Shown here: in pieces, positions 45,126 through 55,733 of the stretch | Position numbering within the stretch: position 1 is the first letter of the stretch | Layout: every line of letters starts with the position of its first letter | DNA from: Branchiostoma floridae | Lineage: Eukaryota > Chordata > Leptocardii > Amphioxiformes > Branchiostomatidae | Direction: 5' to 3' | Assembly: GCF_000003815.2 (NCBI RefSeq) | Contig: NC_049984.1 | Span: 15,710,765-15,774,764 of the forward strand | DNA length: 64,000 bases | Translations under genes and position numbers: made by a program | Notes under the pieces: model-generated | Told to the model about the DNA's origin: nothing | What the model saw: the letters and a program-made list of their open reading frames with translations, nothing else | The model's database searches: none

Positions 45126-45203
45126 AATGGTCGCTAACAAGCACTATGAAAGCAACTATTTTTGACGAATCTTAATGTAATAATCGTATATAATTTTTCG
45201 GTG

Positions 45204-46158
45204 TTAACCCTATTCAGACCGGGGGGGGGGGCTTTTGAGGCCTGCGCCAACTTCGATGTCCTATAACGCCAGAACGCCTTACGCTAAAGGCACCAAATTT
45301 GGTGAGTTTTCCTAAAATATTGTTGGCAACAATTTTACGAAGTTTGACAAATTTTCCATTTTTTCGTGTTGCCATGGAAACCTTTTGCTGACAGGCAGTT
45401 TTGCCAAAAATCACTATTTTTGGTTCTAACAATGTATTTTTCGCATTTATTTGCTCTTTTACTGCTATTTTGTTACATAAATAAAATCTTATATTATTTA
45501 GCATATCTTTTATAATCATATATGCATAAATTATGCTAATTTGATGACGTCATCAGCCCAAAATCCAAGATGGCGGACCGTATGGCCAGATCAAGAATAA
45601 CAAGCTAATTATCCCTTAAAATTTGTAACTACCTGGTATTTTTTCATCAAAAACCATCTAAATGAATGAATTTAGTATATTTCCATTGCCCTTTGTGATT
45701 ATTTGTTGCAAAAAAAGTACTTTTAAAAATTCAAGGTGGTGGATATGATATGGCGGAGCCTAACTCGTATCTTAGATGTGCATGACGTCATTTTATTACG
45801 TCATTATGACGTCATCGATGTTGCTATTGGCAATAAAAGTCTTAATAAACATTAGCAATCTGTTATCTGCACTTGTTGTTACATTTTTGTAGTATAACTT
45901 GAAGTTTTCTGAGAATACCCTTTTTTCATGGGTCCGGCCAATATAATCAAATTGATGACGTCATAATTACGTCATCTTACGTCAACGTAACGTCAAACGT
46001 CAAATACTAGTCAGATATAATGTCGATATCATGTCCTAAAAATTTTGTGGCCCTACTGCACGTCGTTTCAGAGTTAGAGGACTTAGAAGTGGAGGGCCTC
46101 AAAAGCCCCCCCCCCCGGTCCAGGGATGACCAAAAAAGCCCGGTCTGAATAGGGTTAA
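45204..46158 (-). mobile_element. piggyBac-type MITE with TTAA target duplication
   Basis: TTAA (45,204-45,207) then CCCTATTCAGACCGGG on the left; CCCGGTCTGAATAGGG then TTAA (46,155-46,158) on the right. A G run follows the left TIR and a C run precedes the right TIR. Internal lines AAAATATTGTTGGCAACAAT and CAAGATGGCGGA are shared with 19,433-20,332. About 950 bp and non-coding. Confidence 0.85.
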
Positions 46159-46578
46159 GTTATATTGTTCACACAGTCACACAGACACACAAACGCTGTT
46201 GAAAATACAACATCCATGAAATTTCATGAACATAAATCTAGAACCATCCATGACGAAGCTCAAAAAGATGTGGAAGTGTTGGACGTGATCCAACAACGCT
46301 TCCCAACCAAAACACCCCACAAAGGAATTCCACATCTTCATACGTCATTCAATAATATTCCTTGTGACGTGCGCTTTTTCAACTCCACTACCGTGGTACT
46401 TTTTTTCCGATTGTCTGTCTCTAACTGTCTGCGTTCCTTTTGTTATTTCTATGTGATATATAGATACATAGGCACGACTCACGACAGAGTGACGTCAAGG
46501 AAGAAATGCCAAGGTTGCGGAAGTTACATGAAGTTGGTGGTAAAAGTAAGTTCAATACCGTCCTTGGTCGACAGCTGA
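46159..46578. other. Open frame of 137 codons on + strand; probably not a gene
   Basis: The frame at 46,165-46,578 starts at a non-standard codon and includes HDEAQKDVEVLDVIQQRFP, then low-complexity Phe/Cys-rich sequence. No acceptor, domain or signal was recognised. Confidence 0.25.
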
Positions 46579-46583
46579 CATAC

Positions 46584-46652
46584 CTTCCAGGTCATCGGGG
46601 TCAATGGAAGAGGCGACTGATTCACGGGTAGAATTTTTGTCGGTACAATTTC
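46584..46652 (-). CDS. Candidate internal exon (69 bp) of an unidentified minus-strand gene
   Basis: On the minus strand an AG at TCACAG precedes 69 bases followed by a consensus donor GTATGT. In the phase left by the candidate first exon at 48,519-48,733 it reads NCTDKNSTRESVASSIDPDD, with two N-glycosylation sequons as expected for a lumenal stem. The other open frame reads EIVPTKILPVNQSPLPLTPM. The polypyrimidine tract is weak. A degraded copy of the exon and flank lies at about 48,985-49,060, which supports it being a functional unit once. No family is recognised. Confidence 0.3.
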
Positions 46653-46907
46653 CTGTGATTTCACTTTTTCATATTCCCATATGCTAGTCGTTTTCAATAT
46701 GGAGGGTGGTAAGTAGTCAATCTACAAGTGTAATTTTAATTAAAACCTATAGATGAACTGCAAATAAACAAGAAATACGAAAAACTCGAAAACTATTTCA
46801 CAGAGGTATGACATCTCCTAAGTCTTCATTTTCTTTTGTATTCTTCTAGGGAGTATGAAACATACAAGCAATTACAACCAATGCATATACAGAATTGCTA
46901 AATTTAA

Positions 46908-47125
46908 GGTAGTATCTCACTGCACTTGGGGCACCAATGCGGCACTGCGGGGTTCGTTCACTACGGCACGGTTGTATTATTTTCGCGTAATATGTAAAAG
47001 TATGTCTAAGAAGACAACAAAATTTACAAAACATAAAAAAAAATTCTGAATCTCTGAAATTCGTTGAGTAATCTTTGAAACCCCGCATTGCCGCATGGGT
47101 GCCCCAAGCGCAGTGAGATACCACA
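46908..47125. mobile_element. MITE (GGTATCTCACTGCAC family), about 218 bp
   Basis: GGTAGTATCTCACTGCACTT then GGGGCACCAATGCGGCACTG on the left; GCCGCATGGGTGCCCCAAGC then GCAGTGAGATACCACA on the right. TAA is kept on the left only. Confidence 0.8.
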
Positions 47126-48182
47126 TTTCCTCGTATCTGTACCTATTATCTACTGAGTTCCAGTCACTTCATACAGAACTACGTAAAAAGAGAGTGTGTG
47201 ATCGTGATCGATGTAACTTCCACCCGCTTCCAACAACTAACTTCTATCCCACCAAATTGTTTCATGAATAAATGAATAATTGCTCTATTCACACGGCTTA
47301 AGCTTGAAGCCATTAATCTTTCACGTACGTACAGCGACGTGACGTACGTACGTAACGCGATTCACCGAACAAATCACCTTCCATCGACGTAACTGTCAGG
47401 GGGCGTAATAAACGCCGTCCTTGGTTAGGACTTGACAGTATAGAAGCCGTCTAATCAAAAGAAGTTTAATCCTAGCGCTCAGTCATCTGCCAAGAACCAG
47501 TCTATAATGGTGGTAAAACACGTGAATTAGTGCCTGATTGGGCAGAGCAAAGAGACTTCATTCCGTGGAAAATTGGAGTCCTGTCACATAGGTAGTTAGG
47601 GCTCTTTATCAATGCCACCTATATTAGGATTGACGTATCGCCCTAGAGCACAGTCATTCGGGGCTAGTTACGGTTCGGGTAACTTTGCACGTGCTCTGAA
47701 GTCCTGATCGGGCCAAGTTCGCTTCATAGAATCGAATGCATCGTCTGTTCCTAAGAAAAATTCATACGTTTCTGTTCATATGATAATTTCATACGATTCT
47801 TTTCATATAATTATTTTATATATTTATGTTGAAAATTATTATTCATACATTTCAGTTGATATTATTTTTCACACATTTTTGTTGCTATGAATTTTATACA
47901 TTTCAATTGATATATTTGATGACTCTTATTATGATTGCTGTTGTGATCTTTGTTTTTTTAATAAGAAGATTAAAAGATAGAATGCGTCGTTTGAATGTTA
48001 AGAAAAGAAGTTTTTATTGATCTTAAAAAAACTATGACTTCGAAAAGTCGACTATAAACTTTGAAATAAAAATACAAAATAAATCTTACTCCAATAATAT
48101 CCATAATATGATTCTACAAATGTAAATCAGGTGGAGATAATTGTGGGTTTCAGGATCTTCTCTGATCAATAAGAAAACAATA
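47126..48182. other. No gene seen; AT-rich and CGTACGTA-rich stretches
   Basis: ACGTACGTACAGCGACGTGA-like sequence at about 47,323-47,360 and repeated TTCATA/TTTATA lines at 47,755-47,910. No coding exon is visible. Confidence 0.4.
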
Positions 48183-48393
48183 TTGCGGGGTTCGAAAGAC
48201 TGCTCAGCGAATTTCAGAGATTAGAACGAATTTTCTTACGTTTTGTGTATTTTGTTGACTTTGGAGTCATGCTTTTACGTATTACGCAAAATCTGAATTA
48301 TAAAAAAAAATCGGCGAAAATAACACAACAGTGCCGCATTGAACGAACCCCGCAGTGCCGCAACAGTGTTCCATATGCAGTGAGATACCACCT
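48183..48393. mobile_element. 5'-truncated MITE (GGTATCTCACTGCAC family)
   Basis: The right end is full (CCCCGCAGTGCCGCAACAGT, then GCAGTGAGATACCACCT), but the left begins at TGCGGGGTTCG and lacks the outer TIR. It lies in the putative intron between the candidate exons at 48,519 and 46,652. Confidence 0.7.
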
Positions 48394-48518
48394 GTGCCGG
48401 CAACCATTGCCGCCTGAATGTGTTTCGGTCAACACTTTGGAACTCTGACTTTGCAATACTGTAAAGCCACACTGGGGATTATTCTATTAAATCATGAAAG
48501 CATTACTCTGCTCTTTAC

Positions 48519-48733
48519 CGCCCGCAAGGTTCTTTGACGATGAAATGTCGTTTAGGTTGTGAAAGATACAGTCAGGCGGACAAACCCGCCATGAATACCA
48601 ATAGTTATCCCCAGTAAGGTCATGGGTATTGTAATGGATGGAGACGAGAGATGCTTCTATGGAAATCAATACAAGGAAGACCATTGCGGTTGGCAGGAAC
48701 TGTCTGGTGAATGGTGACTTAGACTCGGACATG
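48519..48733 (-). CDS. Candidate first coding exon of a type II membrane protein
   Basis: An ATG at 48,732 directly follows a good acceptor (TTTTTACTTTCCAG), so a 5' UTR intron is implied. The frame begins MSESKSPFTRQFLPTAMVFL, then VLISIEASLV, a short cytoplasmic basic stretch followed by a hydrophobic segment (residues about 13-30) that looks like a signal anchor. Then come HYNTHDLTGDNYWYSWRVCP and PDCIFHNLNDISSSK before a GTAAAG donor at 48,518. This is the layout of Golgi type II enzymes such as glycosyl- or sulfotransferases, but no catalytic domain is visible in the window. Confidence 0.4.
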
Positions 48734-48979
48734 CTGGAAAGTAAAAAGATGTGTTGCTGCGTGATCGATTAAAAAAAATCATTTCAGTGAATGAGGGGGG
48801 ACTTTCGCTTAATCTTCTTGTCTGTTTGCGTGTCACTGTGTCTGTCTGTGAGTTCCCTCAGTTATTTCAATAGTCTATACATGAATATATGCATAGGTAG
48901 GAAATAAAAGTGAAGCTCGTAGTTTTGGGAGTGGCAGTTATGTACAGAGTTGGTAGGATTAGTTATTCACCTTGACTGA

Positions 48980-49060
48980 CAGCTGGAAGACATTCCAGGT
49001 CGTGGGGTCAATGGAAGAGGTTAATACGAGATGGGTAGGTATTTGTTTGTGTCTGGGTGT
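48980..49060 (-). pseudogene. Decayed copy of the exon at 46,584-46,652
   Basis: TTCCAGGTCGTGGGGTCAAT then GGAAGAGG aligns with TTCCAGGTCATCGGGGTCAA then TGGAAGAGG, and flanking CTAGTCACGTTCA aligns with CTAGTCGTTTTCA. The donor and part of the exon are altered. Both copies are in the same orientation about 2.4 kb apart. Confidence 0.45.
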
Positions 49061-49265
49061 CTATGTTATTTAGTTTCTACGCGCTAGTCACGTTCACCGT
49101 AGAGTGTCAGGAAATCATCGGTGGTGGATATATGTGTTAATCAAAAACTTACCTTTACAGTTCATGAACCACAAATCAAGACGCACTAGAAACTGTCATC
49201 TTTCCAGCAGGTTTGGGATCTTCGAGCTCCTGTTACTTCATTTGCCAAAAGGACAGTTGGGTCTA

Positions 49266-49326
49266 TCAATGGTTTCTCAGTGATTCCACGCGACCGGCCT
49301 TGTCCTCAATCGCCCGCATCAGAATC
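49266..49326 (-). CDS. Possible terminal exon (19 codons) on the minus strand
   Basis: A strong acceptor (TTTGTTATCTTGCAG) precedes a short frame reading ILMRAIEDKAGRVESLRNH and TGA. The peptide has a plausible charged helix character. No donor is needed if it is the last exon. Nothing upstream on that strand was identified to join to it, so it may be chance. Confidence 0.2.
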
Positions 49327-49329
49327 CTG

Positions 49330-50370
49330 CAAGATAACAAATACATTCCAAATGCAGTCCCCAGACGCTATCATTATATTTGCCGATTGTATTGTTGACT
49401 TTGCAGCGCAATTAGAAGAGATGGGATGAAACATTTTAATTGGAAGCCCAATTGGAGACGTCATTCGCAATCCTCTTTGGAAGTGCCCTCTAATACACTT
49501 ATAAAGTTTCAGTCGATGATCATCAGAAAAGACTTAGTTCTGGATATCCGGATGGATTTTTTGGCGACGGCCAAATCGCCACCAGCCCTGTTTGTGTGGT
49601 CAAACTAGTTGGGAATGAGTTGGGCAAAGATTTGTCTATTACATGATATGGGATGGGTCCTTTATAGGTCGGCAGTGGGCGGGAGTAGTTGGGAGAGACT
49701 ATTGCTGACTTAGTCCCAACCACCATCAGCCGATCTTGCTATCTCCCAACCAACTCCGAACTAAGGACGGGGAAAGGTTGGGAGGCCATGATAGACTATG
49801 TGTAACCGGGGCTTCAACGAACGCCGTCTTGTGGAAAGGGTATTCGTACAAAAAACTTTACGATTTCTAACGTATCCGGTGTCTAAGTAAGTCAAGACAA
49901 CCGTACCGGAACGGTCGATAAGTTAAGTGTAGAGCGTAAAAACTCGCAGGGGCCAAGCTTTCACGTAAAAACTCTTTTTGAGAGTTGGCCAAAAACATCT
50001 CTGTAATTTGTCACCATGTCAGCAATGGGTGCAAACACTAAAGATCTAGAAGTTCGCATGATAGACGAGGCAATCAACCGTTTCTTTGGCACCGTCAAAC
50101 ATATATACCACGGGAATTGAGCTTGGCTGCCTTCCATGTCTTAAAGTGTGTTTTAGCTGACGTTTGTAAAGTTCAGTCTTGACAATTACAACTTTTGGGA
50201 GGCTTTGAGAAGTGCATGAAACTGTTTTTAAGTCTTGCGACAGAACACCACTGGCTCATTAATTTCGGAGGTTGCTAAATCGCACTAAAAAGACAAGGTA
50301 GATATACAAGTGTTGGCGACCTCAAAGACCCCAAAAAGGTTCTTAAGCTATTCTGAAATATCTAGAAACA
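49330..50370. other. No supported gene
   Basis: Repeated GTTGGGA/TCCCAAC words at 49,605-49,790 give weak foldback potential (AGTTGGGAGAGAC against CTCCCAACC). No coding exon. Confidence 0.4.
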
Positions 50371-50374
50371 AACG

Positions 50375-50394
50375 CTCAGGCACACACACGCGCG

Positions 50395-50438
<44 letters not shown>

Positions 50439-50512
50439 CATATATACCTCACACACACACACCTCACCGCGAACACACAAACAATACCTCAATTTTTCAT
50501 GGAGGTAATAAC
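50375..50512. repeat. (CA)n tract followed by a CCTCAATTTTTCATGGAGG hairpin
   Basis: (CA)n with an inner (TA)n block leads to ACCTCAATTTTTCATGGAGG. The same arrangement, (CA)n then CTCCATTTTTTAATGGAG, ends the repeat at 1,920-2,025, so this is probably another end of that family. Confidence 0.75.
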
Positions 50513-50659
50513 ATATCACGTACAGTTTTCTTTCCAACTGTGTGAAGGATTATAGGCAATGACTTGTCAGACATTGAATCCATACCAGTAATAGGGCATA
50601 TTGGTTATCAATGAATATTCATATCTATCTGTCTGCCTACCCCGCAGTCAGTCTATGGC

Positions 50660-51265
50660 TTCCATTTACTTCCAGGAAGACAGCATATAGATCATTTTTG
50701 TTCGTTTGGCAACTACGCACAGCGATTGAATGTTCGAAGGAACAATACATCGACTATTTTTCATTTGCGTTATTTTTCGAATATCAACGATCAAAGTTTG
50801 TTAAGAAAGTGAGTTTAAAATTACATGGCTGGCGGCAAAAATTGACACACGGAATGGACCATCTAGTTCCAAAAAGCCATAGCATATATCATTTTCGTTT
50901 TTCATGCAACTATAGACGTTATGATTGAATTTATAAGGAAAATGCATCGACCATATTTTATCTGTGTCATACTTCATAGAACACCGAGCAAATTTCGTTT
51001 AGAATGTGTGTTTAAGAGGACACGACTGGCGGCAAAAATTGACACATGGAATGGACCATTTAGTTCAAGAAAATACAAGGGCATATATCATATTAGGTAA
51101 ATTAGGCAACTAGACGAGATGGATGATTTTCTTTACAGAAAAACGCATTCACTATCTTTCACCCGTCTCCTTTTTATAGATCACCGAACAAAATTCGTTT
51201 AATAGGTCGGGGAAAATGGCACGACTGGCAGTAAACACTGACACGTACACATGAAATGGACGTTG
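50660..51265 (+). repeat. Three tandem units of about 197-199 bp
   Basis: CTGGCGGCAAAAATTGACAC then ACGGAATGGACC (50,829), its close copy at 51,026, and a diverged copy (CTGGCAGTAAACACTGACAC) at 51,225 mark the units. GCATATATCATTTTCGTTTT-like and CAAATTTCGTTTAG-like lines also recur. Confidence 0.8.
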
Positions 51266-52005
51266 TCCCGGTAAGACCGACATGTTTTCATCGATGGCGC
51301 CACGCCTAACCAAGTGGGAAATTGGATAGCAATTTCACCAGAGGGAATATGCGACAGCTATAGCATTCCACCATACATAAAAGTCGTTGTTTTAAGTTCG
51401 TGCCTTTGCGCACAGTATCAAGCTATAGAAGAAGAAAAAAACTTAACAAGATTTGTCTAAGTTCTCTCGGTAGTTTCAAAGAACGCTTGTAGATAGATGT
51501 GCAAAAGTTAGGTGTGACGGGTCGTTCGGTGTAATATAACCAGGTGCTGCCGTGCCACGTGCCTACGAAGCTGGTGTGTTACGCCGAAGGGCGGTTATAT
51601 TGACTATAAGGATACAGATACAGATAGATATAGATCTACAGAGTCTGCGTATTTTGTATGGCAAACGTGTAACGATGCATACGACTGAGGTGAGACGAGA
51701 GCGCACTTACAAGAGAGAAAAGAAAGTAAATAAGAACTTTAAATGACACATAACTCTCATAAAACGAGAGCTCATTTTTACGATCCCATATGCAATCGTC
51801 CGAAATGCAATCTGTTCTGTACAGTACTTAATTCTACTTTTACTACATTTTCATGTATGCTTTTATGGTAAATGTGAACTACGCGACCTAGGGGTACGAC
51901 CTTTCTTTTATTTTCATTTCGTACTTGAAATGGTCTTCGATTCGTTGGTCGTATGTTTGCATGTTACGAGTATGTGGCAGCAAACTCGGTGACATCAAAC
52001 AAACT
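51266..52005. other. No gene seen
   Basis: A GATACAGATACAGATAGATATAG simple tract lies at about 51,610. Short frames only. Confidence 0.4.
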
Positions 52006-52355
52006 TTAACCTTATCTAGACCGGGCTAGAGGGGATAATGTCCTGGTAAAGTTTTATATTTTTATTAATTTTGGTGTCGTTATGATGTAATATGACGTAA
52101 TCATGACGTCATATTTTGGGCTAAAATCGTCAAAATATTGAATTTCCGCTATACTTAAAAGTATCGAACAAAACGTTGACTATGAAGGTTACCTTATTGT
52201 TATTCATGTCTGTCAATTTTTTTCGCAGAATTTTTGCCAACAATATTGTTGGAAAAGTCAGCAAGTTTCTTATTCGTAACACTCGCCGTTCGGTTATACG
52301 ACGTCAAAGTTGGTGTAGGCACTTTTAGACCCCCCCCCCGTCTAGATAGGGTTAT
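52006..52355 (+). mobile_element. Short piggyBac-type MITE (internal deletion derivative)
   Basis: TTAA then CCTTATCTAGACCGGGC on the left; CCCCCGTCTAGATAGGG then TTAT on the right. Interior pieces match both ends of the 58,044 copy (TGACGTAATCATGACGTCAT, and ATACGACGTCAAAGTTGGTG then TAGGCACTTTTAGACC) but the middle is missing. About 342 bp; the right TTAA has mutated. Confidence 0.75.
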
Positions 52356-53070
52356 GGTAAAATTTGGTAAAAGATATTGCTCTGTTTTATTCTTACTCAA
52401 CATATTCCTACAAATGTATATGATGGCTAGCCCCTCCAGCTCTGTCCTGTCACTAGCTACATAATGTAATCGAACACCGGGATGTCTGCTATTTTCCAGC
52501 TTATTAAACAGCTTTCCTCTCGTAAAAACATGGTGATTTCAAACCTAAGTGTTGGAACGCTGAAATAGACTGGTCCATCGCGCCGCGTTCTGCTCTAACA
52601 CAATTCTACGTGAATCTACATTCCTTCTTGCACATATATCAGGGAGCCAAATCTCTAATTCAGTTATTATAATCCTTCGATGATGAGCTAGAATGAAAGA
52701 GACAGAGAAAGAGAGAGAGTACCTTTACAATTGAGGATTTTACATCATGATTGCATATTGAAGACGACCTAATGGCACTTCGACGTGTGTTAATTTCCCA
52801 AAGGCGAGTTCTTCATTTACGCAGCATGAATCAGTCTATATAGGGACACTGACTTTTATGTAAATACAGTCCCTACCACACATTCAAGAACTCACCACAC
52901 TTGCTCCCGACCACAAGCACTCCCAAAACAATATCGGCTCATTTCAACTCTGGCTGCGATGGGAAATTGGCCAGAGCGCGCCGCAATGAAATAACAACAA
53001 TGACCAAACGTGTTAGGAAGTTTATAAATATGTCCATTTTATTATTGTATACTATACAGTATCATTATCA
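52356..53070. other. No supported gene
   Basis: AGAGAAAGAGAGAGAG at about 52,703. A degraded LINE 3' region may begin near 52,990 (AAACGTGTTAGGAAGTTTAT). Confidence 0.4.
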
Positions 53071-53074
53071 TCAT

Positions 53075-53140
53075 TATACGTCCATATATATTTGTAAGTA
53101 GCCTTCGGGCATGAATTTGCAATAAAGAGTCTCTCTTATA
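53075..53140 (+). mobile_element. LINE 3' end (first family) with AATAAA and TC-rich tail
   Basis: GCCTTCGGGCATGAATTTGC then AATAAAGAGTCTCTCT matches 17,045-17,090. Confidence 0.6.
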
Positions 53141-53194
53141 ACGCCCACCGTCTCTGTCCCGTGATTGTTGGAGTGTCTTATGTAAGCGACGTTG

Positions 53195-53245
53195 CCATAC
53201 ATTGTACCATGTACAAAGGTCGAGCAATAAAGTTCATACATGTAA
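53195..53245 (+). mobile_element. LINE 3' end (second family)
   Basis: CATTGTACCATGTACAAAGG then TCGAGCAATAAAGTTCATAC matches 26,112 and 58,988. The two LINE tails sit within 60 bases of each other. Confidence 0.55.
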
Positions 53246-53985
53246 ACCCACAAGCTACTATCATGTTAATAAAACAGCACTAAACTAGACAATAGTGCTT
53301 GCTACAACGTACAATTCACCTCTACTGAACCACCCACGTCCTTACATGCACTCTGCGCCAGCCACCTTTTCTGCTCCTTGGCCGGTTGCCTATCAACATT
53401 TCCAATCGCTCGAGAGAAATCGCACAGCTCTGGAGAGATAGTGAACTATTACACAACGTTCGTCAACATACAGGTCAGGCCCGACTGGGACCTCAGATCC
53501 ATCAGACAGGTCCCTGTATACAAGGAAACGTCGGCAGCTTAATTGGTTTCTAATTTGTTCTCCAAGTGCGAGTATCAACACAGTGTTCTGTTTCTCTAAT
53601 AACATTGTTTGGGCCCGCATTGAGAAACAAAGGCTTATTGATATTTTCGTATTTTTTCACTTGTAATTAGTCCAATGGGAATAGATTTGCAATTAAACAA
53701 TTGGGTAGTATTAAAGAATCAAATTTACGTTCCCTCATACTGTTAGCAATTAGTAAGTGCACATTTATACACTATCATGTCTCTTGTCTCGTCTTTCACT
53801 GAATGACTTCGAAATATTCCCTCTGTTGAACTTGGTATTCATGGCTTGGGTGAGCCTACCGTGAAATGCGACCTGGAATGGCTTCTCTACTTTCAAACTT
53901 GTGCGGCAGAGCTTTCAACTACTTTGTAATGTTAGCTATATCGCTCCAATCTGAACGTAAAAAAAAATAAATCACGTAATTGTAT
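53246..53985. other. No gene seen
   Basis: Unique sequence with a 75-codon minus-strand frame at 53,393-53,620 that has no supporting motif. Confidence 0.35.
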
Positions 53986-53989
53986 GATG

Positions 53990-54260
53990 GATTTTCGATG
54001 GAGTCAGATGTTTTGGATAGCATGGACTATACTTTCTCAGTCACTGGTGAAAATGATAGATGCTGTCTGGAACATCTGACTCCTTGGATGATTTATCTAG
54101 TGGTTCGATTTATTTTTCATGTCTTCCGAGTCACTGATGAAAGGTAGTGGATTCTATCTGAGACGTTTGGATCTTCAGAGAGTTGCTTATTAAGTTGTGA
54201 CGTCGACAGTCACTTGGATCTGAAATGTCTGATTCTAATTTGTACAGCTTATCAATCTGC
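53990..54260 (+). repeat. Tandem CTGATGA...GAAAC-type units (Penelope/hammerhead-like)
   Basis: CAGTCACTGGTGAAAATGAT, then GATGCTGTCTGGAACATCTG (54,040) and GAGTCACTGATGAAAGGTAG, then TGGATTCTATCTGAGACG (54,129) are two diverged copies. A third is weaker at about 54,208. CTGATGA, a short stem (GGTAG against CTATC) and GAGAC at the place of GAAAC resemble the conserved core of hammerhead ribozymes found in Penelope-like elements. The core is imperfect, so activity is doubtful. Confidence 0.35.
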
Positions 54261-54885
54261 TTGATTTATCTATTTTTCGTCAGGAACGAGGAGTTAGCTA
54301 TTAGTAAGGCAATTTATCAGTGAATGTACACCCCGCACTCTCAACAGGAAAGAAGGCCTAAGTACTGAAATTTCCGGAAACTTGGAACGGAATGGAACCT
54401 ACTCATTCCAGCCCGCAAAGCGACATTAGCTCCTGAACAAGCAACATGAGCTAACTCGCATCAAACGTGTTTCGACTTTGTCATTTTGTTTTCGAATGGA
54501 TTATCTAAATTTATGTTTTAGTAGATTTTTGCATATGAATTGCACATGCGAATGCTGTCTAAAACGTCTGACTGTTTCCAAATATCACGAAGATCCATCT
54601 ACGACTTCTTGAGTTATGTTGTTCACCAAAAGGCCAACAAAAAGGCTGACTCATCAAAATGCGTAACCTTCTTGAAGAAGGTACTAGTGATACAGCAAAA
54701 AAACATACGTGCCACACACAGTAGTTTTTAATTCCCCCGTAGTTTGAGTGATAAAGGTGTCAAAACTCAGCAGATATTATCACAGCCAATGACCCAGAAT
54801 GTGATTGGCATTTTAAACGTTTCTGTATGTACCGTTGGTCACAGTTCGTGTTGAATTACCCATGTAGGAGTCATCTATTCGTGTG
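54261..54885. other. No gene seen
   Basis: Another GAATGCTGTCTAAAACGTCTG line at about 54,549 may be a further decayed copy of the preceding repeat. Otherwise unique. Confidence 0.35.
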
Positions 54886-54888
54886 TAA

Positions 54889-55095
54889 GGTCGTTATGGT
54901 GAAGAATTGTTTGAAAGGGGCCACGGACCCTATAGCTCCCAAGTGGATATATATAACGCAAATGGTAAACCAGATCGTAAACTGCGGACTGATAGACACA
55001 TTTCTGTGGTTACAGGAATGAGTACTCAGGTTTCGGGAAGTAGACCACCAAACAATGAGATTACCAATGCAGCTATTGTTGAAAATGATAAATGA
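54889..55095 (+). CDS. Orphan 68-codon open frame, possibly a last exon
   Basis: Open from just after a TAA at 54,886 to TGA at 55,095 with no internal ATG at the start. It reads GRYGEELFERGHGPYSSQVD, then NGKPDRKLRTDRHISVVTGM, and ends VENDK. The composition is hydrophilic and protein-like, as in a cytoplasmic tail. The upstream AG (GTGTGTAAG) is a poor acceptor. Function and reality are uncertain. Confidence 0.25.
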   Translation, partial: GRYGEELFERGHGPYSSQVDIYNANGKPDRKLRTDRHISVVTGMSTQVSGSRPPNNEITNAAIVENDK

Positions 55096-55477
55096 TGCTT
55101 CAACTTTCAGAATATGTTATGTTTTGCTGCGTGTTTTATATAATATGTGTGGGTCACAAAACATGCAATAGTTTGCTGTGCGATTGTGTCGTTGTAATTC
55201 AAATCAGATCAAATTAAATCAAATGTTATTGCGATATTATTTTCCTCCATAGCAGATACTAATATAGTTGTACTGTACGCTTTCATCTTATTACATAAAG
55301 ATGTCATTGAGAAAAATTTCATTTGGCAACATATGGAGCTGTTTTCCAAGTAAATCAAATGGCGATATTTTCGGCAAAGCAACTGCTAATGTGGTTTTAC
55401 TGTACGCTACCATATTGTTACGTAAAGATGTAATTGTGTCATGTGGTATGAAGGGAGTTCGCACACAGGAAGTTGTG
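55096..55477. other. No gene seen; one partial duplication
   Basis: TTGTACTGTACGCTTTCATC, then TTATTACATAAAGATGTCATTG (about 55,269) and TTTACTGTACGCTACCATAT then TGTTACGTAAAGATGTAATTG (about 55,396) are diverged copies of a short block. Confidence 0.45.
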
Positions 55478-55733
55478 TAAAGATGCGCTCCCATCGCACT
55501 TGTATCAAGCTTGCGTCACTGCGGGGTTTGTTCACAGCGTCATTGTTTTGTTATTTTCTCCATTTTTTTTATAATTTAGACATTGCGTAATATACGTAAA
55601 TGTATGACTTAGAAGACGTCGAAATACACAAAAAGAAAGGAAATTCGTTTTTTTATCACTGAAATTCGTTGAGTATCTTTCGAACCCCGCAGTGACGCAA
55701 GCTTGACACAGGTGCGGTGGGAGCGCACCTTAA
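55478..55733. mobile_element. MITE (GGTATCTCACTGCAC superfamily), 250 bp, TAA duplication
   Basis: TAA (55,478-55,480) then AGATGCGCTCCCATCGCACT and CAAGCTTGCGTCACTGCGGG; right GAACCCCGCAGTGACGCAAG then CTTGACACAGGTGCGGTGGG, AGCGCACCT and TAA (55,731-55,733). The intact TAA on both sides and symmetric TIRs fit PIF/Harbinger-type elements. Confidence 0.85.
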
